A stretch of DNA of 51,703 bases from an uncultured Eubacterium sp. (GTDB lineage: Bacteria > Bacillota > Clostridia > Lachnospirales > Lachnospiraceae): contig CAMEVC010000017.1 in assembly GCA_945939115.1 (NCBI GenBank), positions 1-51,703 on the forward strand. The letters run 5' to 3'. Positions 25,891 to 34,233 of the stretch are shown here, in pieces (within the stretch, counting starts at the first letter, position 1; each line of letters starts with the position of its first letter). The notes under the pieces were generated by a model. That model was given only the letters and a program-made list of their open reading frames with translations. It did not search any database and was not told the DNA's origin. A program made the position numbers and the translations under genes.

Positions 25891-26664
25891 ATGAGTTTTT
25901 GTATGTATTGTGGCAGACAGTTAAATGATGGAGAAATCTGTAAATGTCAGCAGACGGCAGGTACACAGCTAGGAGGGACGCAGCAACAGGCGGGAGCACC
26001 ACAGCAGGCAGCTAAGCCGTCTGGACCTAATCCTGTGGCAGAGTATATTAATATATTTAAGGGATTATTTGCATCACCGGTGGAGACGATATCATCATAT
26101 GTTGCCAAAGCTAACATTGTATTGATGGCAATCCTTATTGGAGGTCAGGCAGTCATTAATATGCTTACAAGGTTGTTTGATATGCTCATTGCTAATTCAA
26201 AGGCTAAAGTAACAATAGGGAGTAAGGAACTTGACAGTTTACTTTCCGTATATACTAATACAGCATATAAGCCATACAATACAGGGGCTATATTCAAGAA
26301 TATATTTCTTGAGATTCTTCTGGTTGCAGTATCGGCAGCAGTATTTGCGCTTGTTGTAATGCTTCTTGTTAAGGCGTTCAGTAAAGTAAATATTACATAT
26401 ATCCAGGGACTTGCAATCTATAGTATTGTTGCAGTGCTTGGTATACCGGCAGAGCTGCTTAGTTGGGTTATAGGACTTACATCAGTAGGATTCTTTGACA
26501 GAGTTTCAACATGTATATCTGTGTTTGCTAATGTTACGGGATATGTGTTTATATTTATGGCAATCCGTGCTCTTTGCAAGGACGAGAAGAAATTGCCTCT
26601 TGTTATGGGTATTTCATATGTAGCAGTCAGCTTTGCTGCATGGTTAATAAGACTTATGTTCTAA
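25891..26664 (+). CDS. Zinc-ribbon plus Yip1-like membrane protein
   Basis: This 257-residue protein starts with a small zinc-ribbon (MSFCMYCGRQL..ICKCQ: Cys 4, 7, 18, 20), then a Gln/Pro/Ala linker to about residue 50. The rest has about five hydrophobic helices (residues 70-95, 130-160, 170-195, 205-228, 236-257). This is the common zinc_ribbon_2 plus Yip1-type layout of Firmicute proteins of unknown function, probably an envelope membrane protein with a cytosolic metal-binding N-terminus. The strong AAGGAGG lies 9 bases before the ATG. Confidence 0.7.
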   Translation: MSFCMYCGRQLNDGEICKCQQTAGTQLGGTQQQAGAPQQAAKPSGPNPVAEYINIFKGLFASPVETISSYVAKANIVLMAILIGGQAVINMLTRLFDMLIANSKAKVTIGSKELDSLLSVYTNTAYKPYNTGAIFKNIFLEILLVAVSAAVFALVVMLLVKAFSKVNITYIQGLAIYSIVAVLGIPAELLSWVIGLTSVGFFDRVSTCISVFANVTGYVFIFMAIRALCKDEKKLPLVMGISYVAVSFAAWLIRLMF

Positions 26665-26681
26665 GTGTCATATATGTAAAG

Positions 26682-26731
26682 ATGGGCTGCTGCTTTAAAC
26701 GAAATTTCATCGTTAAAGCAGCAGCCCATTT
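26682..26731. terminator. Bidirectional intrinsic terminator
   Basis: A perfect 17-bp stem, ATGGGCTGCTGCTTTAA / TTAAAGCAGCAGCCCAT, caps with a further CG/CG pair. It lies between the convergent zinc-ribbon gene and the serine hydrolase gene and has T-rich ends on both strands. Confidence 0.88.
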
Positions 26732-26734
26732 AAA

Positions 26735-28174
26735 CTATTCTTTCAATGTTCCGCTGAATACGCCATTGTATTCCTGAAAATATGTCTCTTCAATCTTTCT
26801 CATCATAACTGTGATGTAGTTATCTGTAAAGCTTAGGCATATATACATATTACCTACAGCTGTATCGATAATCTGAACCTTGATAAGCAGGCTGTTTTCA
26901 GTTCTAAAGGCTGCACTGGCGGCACATTTGAAATTATAATCAGGAAATTCCTGTATTATATTCTTTCCAAGTCCGAATTGTATAGAATGCTTTCCTGTCT
27001 TATTAGTGAAATTAAGAACTCCTGAGTCTTTTGAGAAACTGAGGGAAAGCTGTCCGACTCCACATGGATTACTGTCAAATTCATATGTACGGTTGTTAAT
27101 AATCTCCATGAGTGCAGAATTATACTCTCCGGGTTCCACAAGAAGCTGCCTTGAGTTTTCGAATTCCACAAAACTGTCATAATCATCAGGCGTATCAGAA
27201 GCCTCATCAAGATGATTGTATACTTCCTCATAAAAGGCATCATATATGCACTGGACACCACCCTGACGTCCCTGGGTGTCAGAAGTTGTCACAAGAATAA
27301 TGTCCTTATCCGGATAGTATACAGCAAGCTGTCCACCCATACCGTAGAATGCATAACCATTGTGGGTTGTCATCCATATCTGATAGCCGTAACCCTGCAT
27401 TTCTTCAAATGTTCCTGACTTTCCATAAGGGTCGCTATGCTTAACAGTAGCTTCATTAAGATAGTCAGCAGGAAGAAGCTGTTTTCCATTAATGCATCCG
27501 CCTTTTGATACAACATACATGACTTTGAGAATATCTCTCGGCAGGGCACACATTCCGGAGCCGCCCATGCTCACCTTGCCAGAAGGGTCTTTCAGTATAA
27601 ATGCTTCTTTAGAAAAACCAATCTCATCAAGGAATTTCAGACGAAGATAATCAAGAAGATCCATTCCGGTAAGCTTTTCTACTAATGCACCAAGAGTGTG
27701 AGTTGATGCAGTATCATATGAGAAATTCGTTCCCGGGACATGATCCGGCGTTACAGTAAAAAATGCTCCTACCCAGTCGGGAGTTCCATGAATCTTGTAG
27801 GCATTCTTGTCATGACATGTCTGCATAGTAAGCATCTGCCTTATAGTAAGCATTTTAAGGTATGGATGAGCTCCGGTTTCCGGCAGCTTTTCAGGGAAAT
27901 AGTCTACTATATGATCGTCAAGAGAGATTTTACCCTCATCTGCTAAAAGACCTATTGCAAGTGATACCATGCTTTTTGTTACAGAGAACATACGGTGCAG
28001 AGTGTCTTTTGTGTAAGGTGCGTAATATGTTTCCATGCATATTTTACCATGACGCATTATTATTATGCTGTGCATGGGAATGTTCTGATTTTCAAGCCGC
28101 CTGGCAAAGTTGATAAGCCGTGAAGACGCAATTCCAGCAGCCTCCGGTTTAATGCTTTCAAAATCCAATATCAT
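26735..28174 (-). CDS. Beta-lactamase-like serine hydrolase
   Basis: This 479-residue cytoplasmic protein of the class C beta-lactamase/PBP4*-type fold has the nucleophile motif SVTKS near residue 68 (SxxK), YDTAS near 156 at the YxN position, and YGMGGQ near 297 at the position of the third motif. No signal peptide is seen. Members act as esterases, D-amino peptidases or unassigned hydrolases; clinical beta-lactamase activity should not be assumed. The C-terminal 130 residues form an extra beta-rich domain. The start at 28174 follows GGAGG; an ATG 25 codons upstream has none. It is convergent with the zinc-ribbon gene. Confidence 0.82.
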   Translation of the reverse strand: MILDFESIKPEAAGIASSRLINFARRLENQNIPMHSIIIMRHGKICMETYYAPYTKDTLHRMFSVTKSMVSLAIGLLADEGKISLDDHIVDYFPEKLPETGAHPYLKMLTIRQMLTMQTCHDKNAYKIHGTPDWVGAFFTVTPDHVPGTNFSYDTASTHTLGALVEKLTGMDLLDYLRLKFLDEIGFSKEAFILKDPSGKVSMGGSGMCALPRDILKVMYVVSKGGCINGKQLLPADYLNEATVKHSDPYGKSGTFEEMQGYGYQIWMTTHNGYAFYGMGGQLAVYYPDKDIILVTTSDTQGRQGGVQCIYDAFYEEVYNHLDEASDTPDDYDSFVEFENSRQLLVEPGEYNSALMEIINNRTYEFDSNPCGVGQLSLSFSKDSGVLNFTNKTGKHSIQFGLGKNIIQEFPDYNFKCAASAAFRTENSLLIKVQIIDTAVGNMYICLSFTDNYITVMMRKIEETYFQEYNGVFSGTLKE

Positions 28175-28321
28175 GTTTAGCCTCCGATTATAGCAATAGT
28201 CACTCCTATTATAGTACCTTTTTACATTTGCTGTAAATGAAAAAAACAATCTTTTAATTTTTTTTAATGTAGTATATACTGATACAAATTATGTCGAAGC
28301 CATGGCATGGAGGGATTATTA

Positions 28322-29491
28322 ATGATAGAGTTTCTACTTAAGACATTTGTTAAAGATTATAAGAATACGAAAGAACCGAAAATAAGAACAAGGTATGGGG
28401 TTTTTGCAGGTATAGTAGGAATAATATGTAATATTATTCTTTTTACTGCTAAGATTATAGCCGGAATTATTACTGCATCTGTATCAATTATGGCTGATGC
28501 TGTAAATAACCTTTCAGATGCAGGTTCTTCAATAATAACGCTTATCGGGTTTAAGCTTGCCGGAAAGCCTGCTGATTACGAGCATCCTTATGGACACGGA
28601 AGGATGGAATATATCTCTGGGTTTATGGTGTCAGCGGCAATTGTGATAATGGGATTTGAACTGCTGAAATCTTCCTTTGGGAAAATTCTGCATCCGACAG
28701 CGTTAGAGTATTCTATTCCGTCAATAATTATTCTTGTGTTCTCAATCCTTATGAAAATATGGATGGCGGGATTTAACAGAAATCTTGGGAAAAGGGTGGA
28801 TTCATCAGCTATGAAGGCTACTGCCACAGACAGCTTATCAGACTGTATAGCCACTTCTGTAGTTCTTGTGAGCGCATTGCTTTCACTGATATTTGATATA
28901 AACGTGGATGGATACGCAGGTATTGTAGTTGCTGTATTTGTAATGCTGGCAGGTGTTGGGGCAGCTAAGGATACTTTGCAGCCACTGCTTGGGCAGCCTC
29001 CAACGAAAGAATTCGTTAAAGAGCTGGAGAGTCTTGTCCTTCAGGACGAGCATCTTATAGGGGTTCATGACCTGATAGTGCATAATTATGGTCCGGGAAG
29101 GGTATATGCGTCTCTTCACGCAGAAGTACCGGCCAGTATGGATATGATGGAGGCGCACGATTATATTGATATGGCAGAGCAGAGGGTTGAACAGAATATG
29201 AACTGCTTTATAAGCATACATATGGATCCGGTTGTCACTGATGATGAGGTGATTAATGAGCTTAGACAGATGACTGTGGAGGTAGTGGAGTCTGTGGGCG
29301 AAGAATTGAAAATTCATGATTTCAGGACGGTAAAGGGGCCGTATCTTACGAATCTTATCTTTGATGTGCTTGTTCCGTATAATTATCAATTGTCTGATGA
29401 GGAGATTAAGAACCGGATACAGGAACAAATCACCGCGAAGCATCATGAGTGCCATGCGGTGATTAAGATTGACAAGAGCTATGTGGGTTAA
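28322..29491 (+). CDS. Cation diffusion facilitator (CDF) metal transporter
   Basis: This 389-residue CDF efflux carrier exports divalent metal (Zn, Mn or Fe) in exchange for protons. It has six membrane helices in the first 220 residues. Site A residues are in SIMADAVNNLSDAGSS near 57-72 and in DSLSDCIATSVV near 166. The conserved HPYGHGRMEYISG sits near 88-100. The cytoplasmic C-terminal domain has the ferredoxin-like pattern around VHDLIVHNYGPG. The start at 28322 is supported by GGAGGG; an earlier in-frame ATG lacks one. The gene ends with a 4-base overlap with a convergent SDR gene. Confidence 0.9.
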   Translation: MIEFLLKTFVKDYKNTKEPKIRTRYGVFAGIVGIICNIILFTAKIIAGIITASVSIMADAVNNLSDAGSSIITLIGFKLAGKPADYEHPYGHGRMEYISGFMVSAAIVIMGFELLKSSFGKILHPTALEYSIPSIIILVFSILMKIWMAGFNRNLGKRVDSSAMKATATDSLSDCIATSVVLVSALLSLIFDINVDGYAGIVVAVFVMLAGVGAAKDTLQPLLGQPPTKEFVKELESLVLQDEHLIGVHDLIVHNYGPGRVYASLHAEVPASMDMMEAHDYIDMAEQRVEQNMNCFISIHMDPVVTDDEVINELRQMTVEVVESVGEELKIHDFRTVKGPYLTNLIFDVLVPYNYQLSDEEIKNRIQEQITAKHHECHAVIKIDKSYVG

Positions 29492-30222
29492 ATCCAGCCA
29501 CCGTCAAGGGTAATTATCTGCCCTGTGAGATAACTGTTCATATTAACAAGAGATTCAACAAGCTGGGCAACTTCCTGCGGGTCACCAAAACGGCCTGCAG
29601 GAATTTCTTCTTCAAGAGCATTTTTTTCAGATTCATCAAGGTGACTGTTCATATCTGTGTTAATTGCACCACAGGCAATAGCATTGACCTGGATTGAGCT
29701 AGGCGCAAGCTCTTTTGCGAGGGCTCTGGTAAAAGCATTTACAGCTCCCTTTGTTGCAGAGTAGGCAACTTCGCAACTGGCACCATACAGTCCCCATACA
29801 GAAGAAATATTGATTATTTTCCCACAGTGTCTTCCAAGCATATCTTTTACGGCAAAATGACAGCAGTTAAACACAGAATCAATGTTTGTACTGCATATTT
29901 TGTTCCATTCATCAGCAGTCATATCCTGAAACAGTCCAACCATAGATATTCCGGCATTGTTAATAAGTATATCTACATGGCCGAAGGACTGAAAAGCAAG
30001 GTCAAACATTTTCATTGCATCTGAATAATTTCCCATATCTCCTATATATGTTTCACAGCGGGCGCCTTTTTCTTCAATCAGAGCTTTTACTTCATTCAGT
30101 TTCGCTGCACTCTTAGAGCAGGATATAAGAAGGCTGGTTTCCTCGTTGGCTAAAGACAGTGCGATTGCCCTTCCGATGCCGCGGGAAGCACCTGTTACTA
30201 TAATATTTCTTCTCATAATCAT
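29488..30222 (-). CDS. SDR oxidoreductase, FabG-like
   Basis: This short-chain dehydrogenase of about 244 residues resembles 3-oxoacyl-ACP reductase. TGASRGIG is at residues 10-17 of the chosen start, with NNAGIS, a Ser in NISSVWG, and YSATKGAVNAFT (YxxxK). It ends GQIITLDGGWI, typical of FabG-type C-termini. Several in-frame starts exist in the first codons (MERHMIM..MRRN). I chose the one after GGAAAGG. Substrate not assignable. It overlaps the CDF gene stop by four bases (TTAA). Confidence 0.85.
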   Translation of the reverse strand: MIMRRNIIVTGASRGIGRAIALSLANEETSLLISCSKSAAKLNEVKALIEEKGARCETYIGDMGNYSDAMKMFDLAFQSFGHVDILINNAGISMVGLFQDMTADEWNKICSTNIDSVFNCCHFAVKDMLGRHCGKIINISSVWGLYGASCEVAYSATKGAVNAFTRALAKELAPSSIQVNAIACGAINTDMNSHLDESEKNALEEEIPAGRFGDPQEVAQLVESLVNMNSYLTGQIITLDGGWI

Positions 30223-30407
30223 ATGCCTTTCCATAATTTAAATCTCAATAATATCGTAATTATAATACAAGAAAAGTTACTAAAATACTATAAAAAAATT
30301 TAAATCAAATGTTGACAAAAAATGTCTTGTGCATCCTTACCAAAAAGAAATTAGGATTGTATTTATTTTAAAAATAACTTGACAGATTTATAGATTCAGT
30401 AAAAAAG

Positions 30408-30478
30408 TTATCCACAATAAAAAAGTCAGGTTTTATCTAAAAATATACTTATCAACTAAGTTATCCACATTATCCACA
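30408..30478 (+). promoter_or_regulatory. DnaA-box cluster (three perfect boxes)
   Basis: TTATCCACA occurs exactly at 30408-30416, 30461-30469 and 30470-30478. The last two are directly adjacent. TTATCAACT at 30449-30457 and TTATCTAAA at 30433-30441 are weaker matches in the same direction. The surroundings are strongly AT-rich. No dnaA gene is in the window. The cluster lies about 130-200 bases upstream of the hpf promoter. DnaA binding for control of transcription or DnaA titration is possible. Confidence 0.8.
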
Positions 30479-30609
30479 AAAAAATGTGGGGATTTAATCT
30501 TGATTTACTATGACCAAAAAAGAATAAATGTTTTGTGAAATTTTCCAAAAAATGAAAAAAATGCAATGTGGTACTTGACAGATTTGCATAAAATAATTAT
30601 GCGATACTC

Positions 30610-30637
30610 TTGTTAATTTACAAAGATGTGATATAAT
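30610..30637 (+). promoter_or_regulatory. Promoter of hpf leader
   Basis: TTGTTA (30610-30615), 16-base spacer, perfect TATAAT (30632-30637). The predicted start near 30644 gives a leader of about 240 bases. Confidence 0.7.
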
Positions 30638-30644
30638 GTTTACA

Positions 30645-30880
30645 TAAATTAAGCATGCGAAAGCGCATCTTAAAGTCGTGTTTACTGCATATGGTTATGC
30701 AGAAGGAGGTTAAAGAAAGAGCAACAGAAAGTTATTCACATTTTCGGTTAATATTTTCTTTGGCATATGCAGTGATTTAAGAAGTAAGATAATCTGATAT
30801 ATTTAATTGAGAAGGTTTGAAAGGGATTGTAATCAGATTCTTATCTTTGCCCACGATTATAAAACACGTAAAGGAGTTGG
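30645..30880 (+). ncRNA. Structured leader RNA upstream of hpf (raiA-type candidate)
   Basis: Three stem-loops are visible: AAG(c)ATGCG-AAAG-CGCATCTT at 30651-30671, CTGCATA-TGGT-TATGCAG at 30685-30702, and AAGATA/ATCTGAT pairing with ATCAGAT/(tct)/TATCTT at 30786-30847. The second can be replaced by a longer pairing of ACTGCATATG (30684-30693) with CATATGCAGT (30764-30773). AAGGAGG (30703-30709) follows the second hairpin, yet no start codon lies within 20 bases. A class of structured RNAs named raiA is known from upstream of raiA/hpf in Firmicutes. Position and size fit, but I cannot align to that model by eye. Confidence 0.55.
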
Positions 30881-30885
30881 ACATC

Positions 30886-31413
30886 ATGAGATTTATAATT
30901 ACAGGAAGAAATATCGATATAACAGAAGGTTTGAAGGCAGCAGTAGAGGAGAAACTTGGAAAGCTTGACAGATTCTTTGCACCAGAGACAGAAGTAAATG
31001 TAACATTGAGCGTTGAGAAAGAGAGACAGAAGATAGAGGTTACAATTCCAGTTAAAGGCAACATTATCAGAAGTGAGCAGGTAAGCAGCGATATGTATGT
31101 ATCAATTGACCTTGTTGAAGAGGTTATTGAGCGTCAGTTGAAGAAGTATAAGAATAAGATTGTGGATAAGCAGCAGAATGCAGCAGCATTTGCACAGGAA
31201 TTCGTTGATAAGGATTATGATGATGATGAGGTTAAGATTATAAGAACCAAGAGATTTGGAATTAAGCCTATGGATCCTGAGGAAGCCTGCGTTCAGATGG
31301 AGCTTCTTGGACATAACTTCTATGTATTCTTCAATGCAGAGACAGAGGAAGTTAATGTTGTTTACAAGAGAAAGGGCAACACCTATGGATTGATTGAGCC
31401 TGAGCTTGATTAA
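30886..31413 (+). CDS. hpf: Ribosome hibernation promoting factor, long form
   Basis: This 175-residue long-form HPF (RaiA/YvyD type) has residues 1-100 as the ribosome-binding domain that occupies the tRNA/mRNA channel of the 30S subunit (MRFIITGRNIDITEGLKAAVEEKL). The C-terminal 60 residues (KIIRTKRFGIKPMDPEEACVQMELLGHNFYVF) are the dimerisation domain that joins two ribosomes into a 100S particle. The start at 30886 follows AAAGGAG; an upstream in-frame start would extend into the leader RNA. Monocistronic, with a strong terminator. Confidence 0.95.
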   Translation: MRFIITGRNIDITEGLKAAVEEKLGKLDRFFAPETEVNVTLSVEKERQKIEVTIPVKGNIIRSEQVSSDMYVSIDLVEEVIERQLKKYKNKIVDKQQNAAAFAQEFVDKDYDDDEVKIIRTKRFGIKPMDPEEACVQMELLGHNFYVFFNAETEEVNVVYKRKGNTYGLIEPELD

Positions 31414-31441
31414 TACAATTTTAATAATTAAGCATATTTCG

Positions 31442-31473
31442 CCTGATGGATAGTAATATCCATCAGGTTTTTT
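31442..31473 (+). terminator. Intrinsic terminator of hpf
   Basis: Perfect 11-bp stem CCTGATGGATA-GTAA-TATCCATCAGG followed by TTTTTT. Confidence 0.95.
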
Positions 31474-31550
31474 AGGCTTAAGAGGTATTCTGGGGATTTA
31501 GGAAAATGACTGATAATATTTTCAATAATATTTTCGGTGTTTGTGCGTAC

Positions 31551-31579
31551 TTGATAGAATAATCAATTAGTGGTACAAT
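31551..31579 (+). promoter_or_regulatory. Promoter of secA operon
   Basis: TTGATA (31551-31556), 17-base spacer, TACAAT (31574-31579), about 35 bases upstream of the secA ATG. Confidence 0.7.
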
Positions 31580-31619
31580 TACAAAATAATTAGGCTTTTA
31601 TAAGGAGAAGTATAAGGTA

Positions 31620-34187
31620 ATGGGATTAGCTCAGAAATTATTTGGAACACACAGTCAGCACGAATTAAAGAGAATATATCCAATCGCAGATAAGATAGAA
31701 AGCTATAAGGAAGCTTACGGTAAGTTGAGCAATGAGGAATTAAGGGCAAAGACTAAAGAGTTCAAGGACAGATTAGCTAAGGGAGAAACACTGGATGATA
31801 TACTTCCGGAAGCGTTTGCTACGGTCAGAGAGGCAAGTAAGAGAGTACTTGGCATGGAGCATTACCATGTACAGCTTATCGGTGGTATTATTCTTCATCA
31901 GGGAAGAATTGCTGAGATGAAGACTGGTGAAGGTAAGACCCTTGTTTGTACACTCCCGGCATATCTTAATGCACTTACAGAAGAGGGCGTAATCGTAGTT
32001 ACTGTTAATGATTACCTTGCAAAGCGAGATGCTGAGCAGATGGGTATGATACATGAATTCCTTGGTCTTAAGGTAGGCGTGGTTCTTCATGACTCAACAA
32101 GAGAGGAAAGACAGGCTGCATATGGAAGTGATATTACATATGTAACTAATAATGAACTTGGATTTGATTATCTTCGTGATAATATGGCAATATATAAGAG
32201 CGAGCTTGTATTAAGGAATCTTAAGTACTGTATCATCGATGAGGTGGATTCTGTACTTATTGATGAAGCCCGTACACCACTTATCATTTCAGGACAGAGC
32301 GGAAAGTCAACAAAGCTTTATGAGCTTTGCGATGTTCTTGCCAGACAGCTTCAGCGTGGTGAATACAAGGGCGAAAGAACTAAGATGCAGGCTATTATGA
32401 ACGAGGAAGTTGAGGAAGATGGTGACTTTATCGTCAATGAGAAGGATAAGGTTGTTAACCTTACCGAGCAGGGTGTCCATAAGGTTGAGAAGTTCTTCCA
32501 TATTGATAACTATGCTGATCCGGAGAATCTCGAAATCCAGCATAATGTAACCCTTGCACTCCGCGCACATAATCTTATGTTCAGGGACAAGGATTATGTT
32601 GTAAAGGATGATGAGGTACTTATTGTTGATGAATTTACGGGACGTATTATGCCTGGACGCCGTTATTCAGATGGTCTCCATCAGGCTATAGAGGCGAAAG
32701 AGCATGTTAAAGTTAAGAGAGAGAGTAAAACTCTTGCAACAATTACATTCCAGAATTTCTTCAATAAGTTTGAAAAGAAGGCTGGTATGACAGGTACTGC
32801 TCTTACAGAGGAGAAGGAGTTCCGTGAGATTTATAACATGGATGTAGTTGAAGTGCCAACTAATAAGCCTGTTATAAGAGTGGATAATAATGATGCAGTA
32901 TTCAAGACTAAGAAGGGCAAGTTTAATGCCGTTGTACAGTCAGTAATAGAGTCACATGAGAAAGGACAGCCTGTACTTGTGGGTACAATTACTATCGAGA
33001 CATCGGAACTGTTAAGTGAGATGCTTAGAAAGAAGGGTATACCTCATAATGTGCTTAATGCCAAGTTCCATGAGCAGGAGGCTCAGATTGTATCAGAGGC
33101 AGGACGCCACGGTGCCGTTACAATTGCAACTAATATGGCTGGTCGAGGAACTGATATTAAGCTTGATGAAGAGGCTGTTGCGGCAGGTGGTCTTAAGATA
33201 ATTGGTACTGAGAGACATGAGAGCCGTCGTATTGATAATCAGCTCAGAGGACGTTCAGGCCGTCAGGGAGATCCGGGTGAGTCAAGATTCTATATTTCAC
33301 TTGAGGATGACCTCATGAGATTATTCGCTCAGGAAAGATTGATGAACATATTTAACAGTCTTGGTGTATCAGAGGATGAGCAGATTGAGCATAAGATGCT
33401 CAGCAAAGCAATTGAGACAGCGCAGAAGAAGATAGAAACCAACAACTTTGGTATCAGAAGCCATCTTCTTGAATATGATCAGGTAATGAATGAGCAGAGA
33501 GAGATTATGTATGCTGAGCGTAGAAGAGTTCTTGATGGCGAGAGTATGCGTAACTCTATTATGAAGATGATTACTGATTTTGTAGAGAATGTTGTTAACC
33601 GCTGTGTAGGAGAAGACAAGGATTCAAGTGAGTGGGATTACAATGAAATCAATGAATTGCTTCTTCCGACAATTCCTATTCAGAAGGTAGAATACAGAGA
33701 AGACATTAAGAATAAGAATGAATTAATGCATGACCTCAAGGAGAAGGCCGTTAAGCTTTATGAGGATAAGGAGGCGCTGTTCCCGGAGGCGGAGCAGATT
33801 CGTGAAATAGAGCGGGTTATTCTTCTCAAGGTAATTGACAGAAAATGGATGGATCATATCGATGATATGGATCAGTTGAAGCAGGGTATCGGTCTGCAGG
33901 CACTTGGTCAGAGAGATCCTGTTGTCCAGTATAAGATGATGGGTTATGATATGTTTGATGAGATGACTGCCGGAATCACAGAGGACACGGTAAGACTTCT
34001 CATGCATATTCAGGTTGAACAGAAGGTTGAGCGAGAGCAGGTGGCCAAGGTTACAGGAACTAACAAGGACGAAGGTGCATCCGTAAAGGGGCCTGTCAGA
34101 AGGACAGACAAGAAAATATATCCTAATGATCCATGTCCATGTGGAAGTGGCAAGAAATATAAGAACTGTTGCGGAAGACAGGCATAA
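31620..34187 (+). CDS. secA: Protein translocase ATPase SecA
   Basis: This 855-residue motor protein drives preproteins through SecYEG. Visible are Walker A MKTGEGKT near residue 100, DEVD near 207, and the preprotein cross-linking region after about 220. The second nucleotide fold has [10 protein letters not shown] near 500 and RGRSGRQGD near 545, followed by the helical scaffold/wing. A C-terminal SEC-C zinc motif [13 protein letters not shown] at about 840-852 binds SecB or ribosomes. Full length. It heads a likely operon with prfB, cheW and malQ; spacing to prfB is 46 bases. The Shine-Dalgarno is AAGGAG with an extra AAGG closer to the ATG. Confidence 0.98.
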   Translation: MGLAQKLFGTHSQHELKRIYPIADKIESYKEAYGKLSNEELRAKTKEFKDRLAKGETLDDILPEAFATVREASKRVLGMEHYHVQLIGGIILHQGRIAEMKTGEGKTLVCTLPAYLNALTEEGVIVVTVNDYLAKRDAEQMGMIHEFLGLKVGVVLHDSTREERQAAYGSDITYVTNNELGFDYLRDNMAIYKSELVLRNLKYCIIDEVDSVLIDEARTPLIISGQSGKSTKLYELCDVLARQLQRGEYKGERTKMQAIMNEEVEEDGDFIVNEKDKVVNLTEQGVHKVEKFFHIDNYADPENLEIQHNVTLALRAHNLMFRDKDYVVKDDEVLIVDEFTGRIMPGRRYSDGLHQAIEAKEHVKVKRESKTLATITFQNFFNKFEKKAGMTGTALTEEKEFREIYNMDVVEVPTNKPVIRVDNNDAVFKTKKGKFNAVVQSVIESHEKGQPVLVGTITIETSELLSEMLRKKGIPHNVLNAKFHEQEAQIVSEAGRHGAVTIATNMAGRGTDIKLDEEAVAAGGLKIIGTERHESRRIDNQLRGRSGRQGDPGESRFYISLEDDLMRLFAQERLMNIFNSLGVSEDEQIEHKMLSKAIETAQKKIETNNFGIRSHLLEYDQVMNEQREIMYAERRRVLDGESMRNSIMKMITDFVENVVNRCVGEDKDSSEWDYNEINELLLPTIPIQKVEYREDIKNKNELMHDLKEKAVKLYEDKEALFPEAEQIREIERVILLKVIDRKWMDHIDDMDQLKQGIGLQALGQRDPVVQYKMMGYDMFDEMTAGITEDTVRLLMHIQVEQKVEREQVAKVTGTNKDEGASVKGPVRRTDKKIYPNDPCPCGSGKKYKNCCGRQA

Positions 34188-34233
34188 TACTATCTGTTAG
34201 TTGTATGTCAGAATTCGCGGCATGGAGGATAGT

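Larger units (their letters stand above)
30223..30885. other. 663-base intergenic region before hpf
   Basis: This is the longest gene-free stretch in the window. From left to right it holds very AT-rich DNA, a cluster of DnaA boxes (30408-30478), a further TTGACA at 30575-30580, a clear promoter (30610-30637) and a structured leader RNA (about 30645-30880). One more box-like TTATTCACA lies at 30732-30740. The components are listed separately. Confidence 0.8.

Noticed and set aside
26735-28174. Antibiotic-resistance beta-lactamase
   Set aside because: The fold and SxxK motif match, but there is no signal peptide and the third motif is atypical; a general serine hydrolase is the safer call.
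30223-30885. Chromosomal replication origin
   Set aside because: DnaA boxes are present, but no dnaA/dnaN is seen and gene orientation does not diverge around the site; kept as a DnaA-box cluster only.
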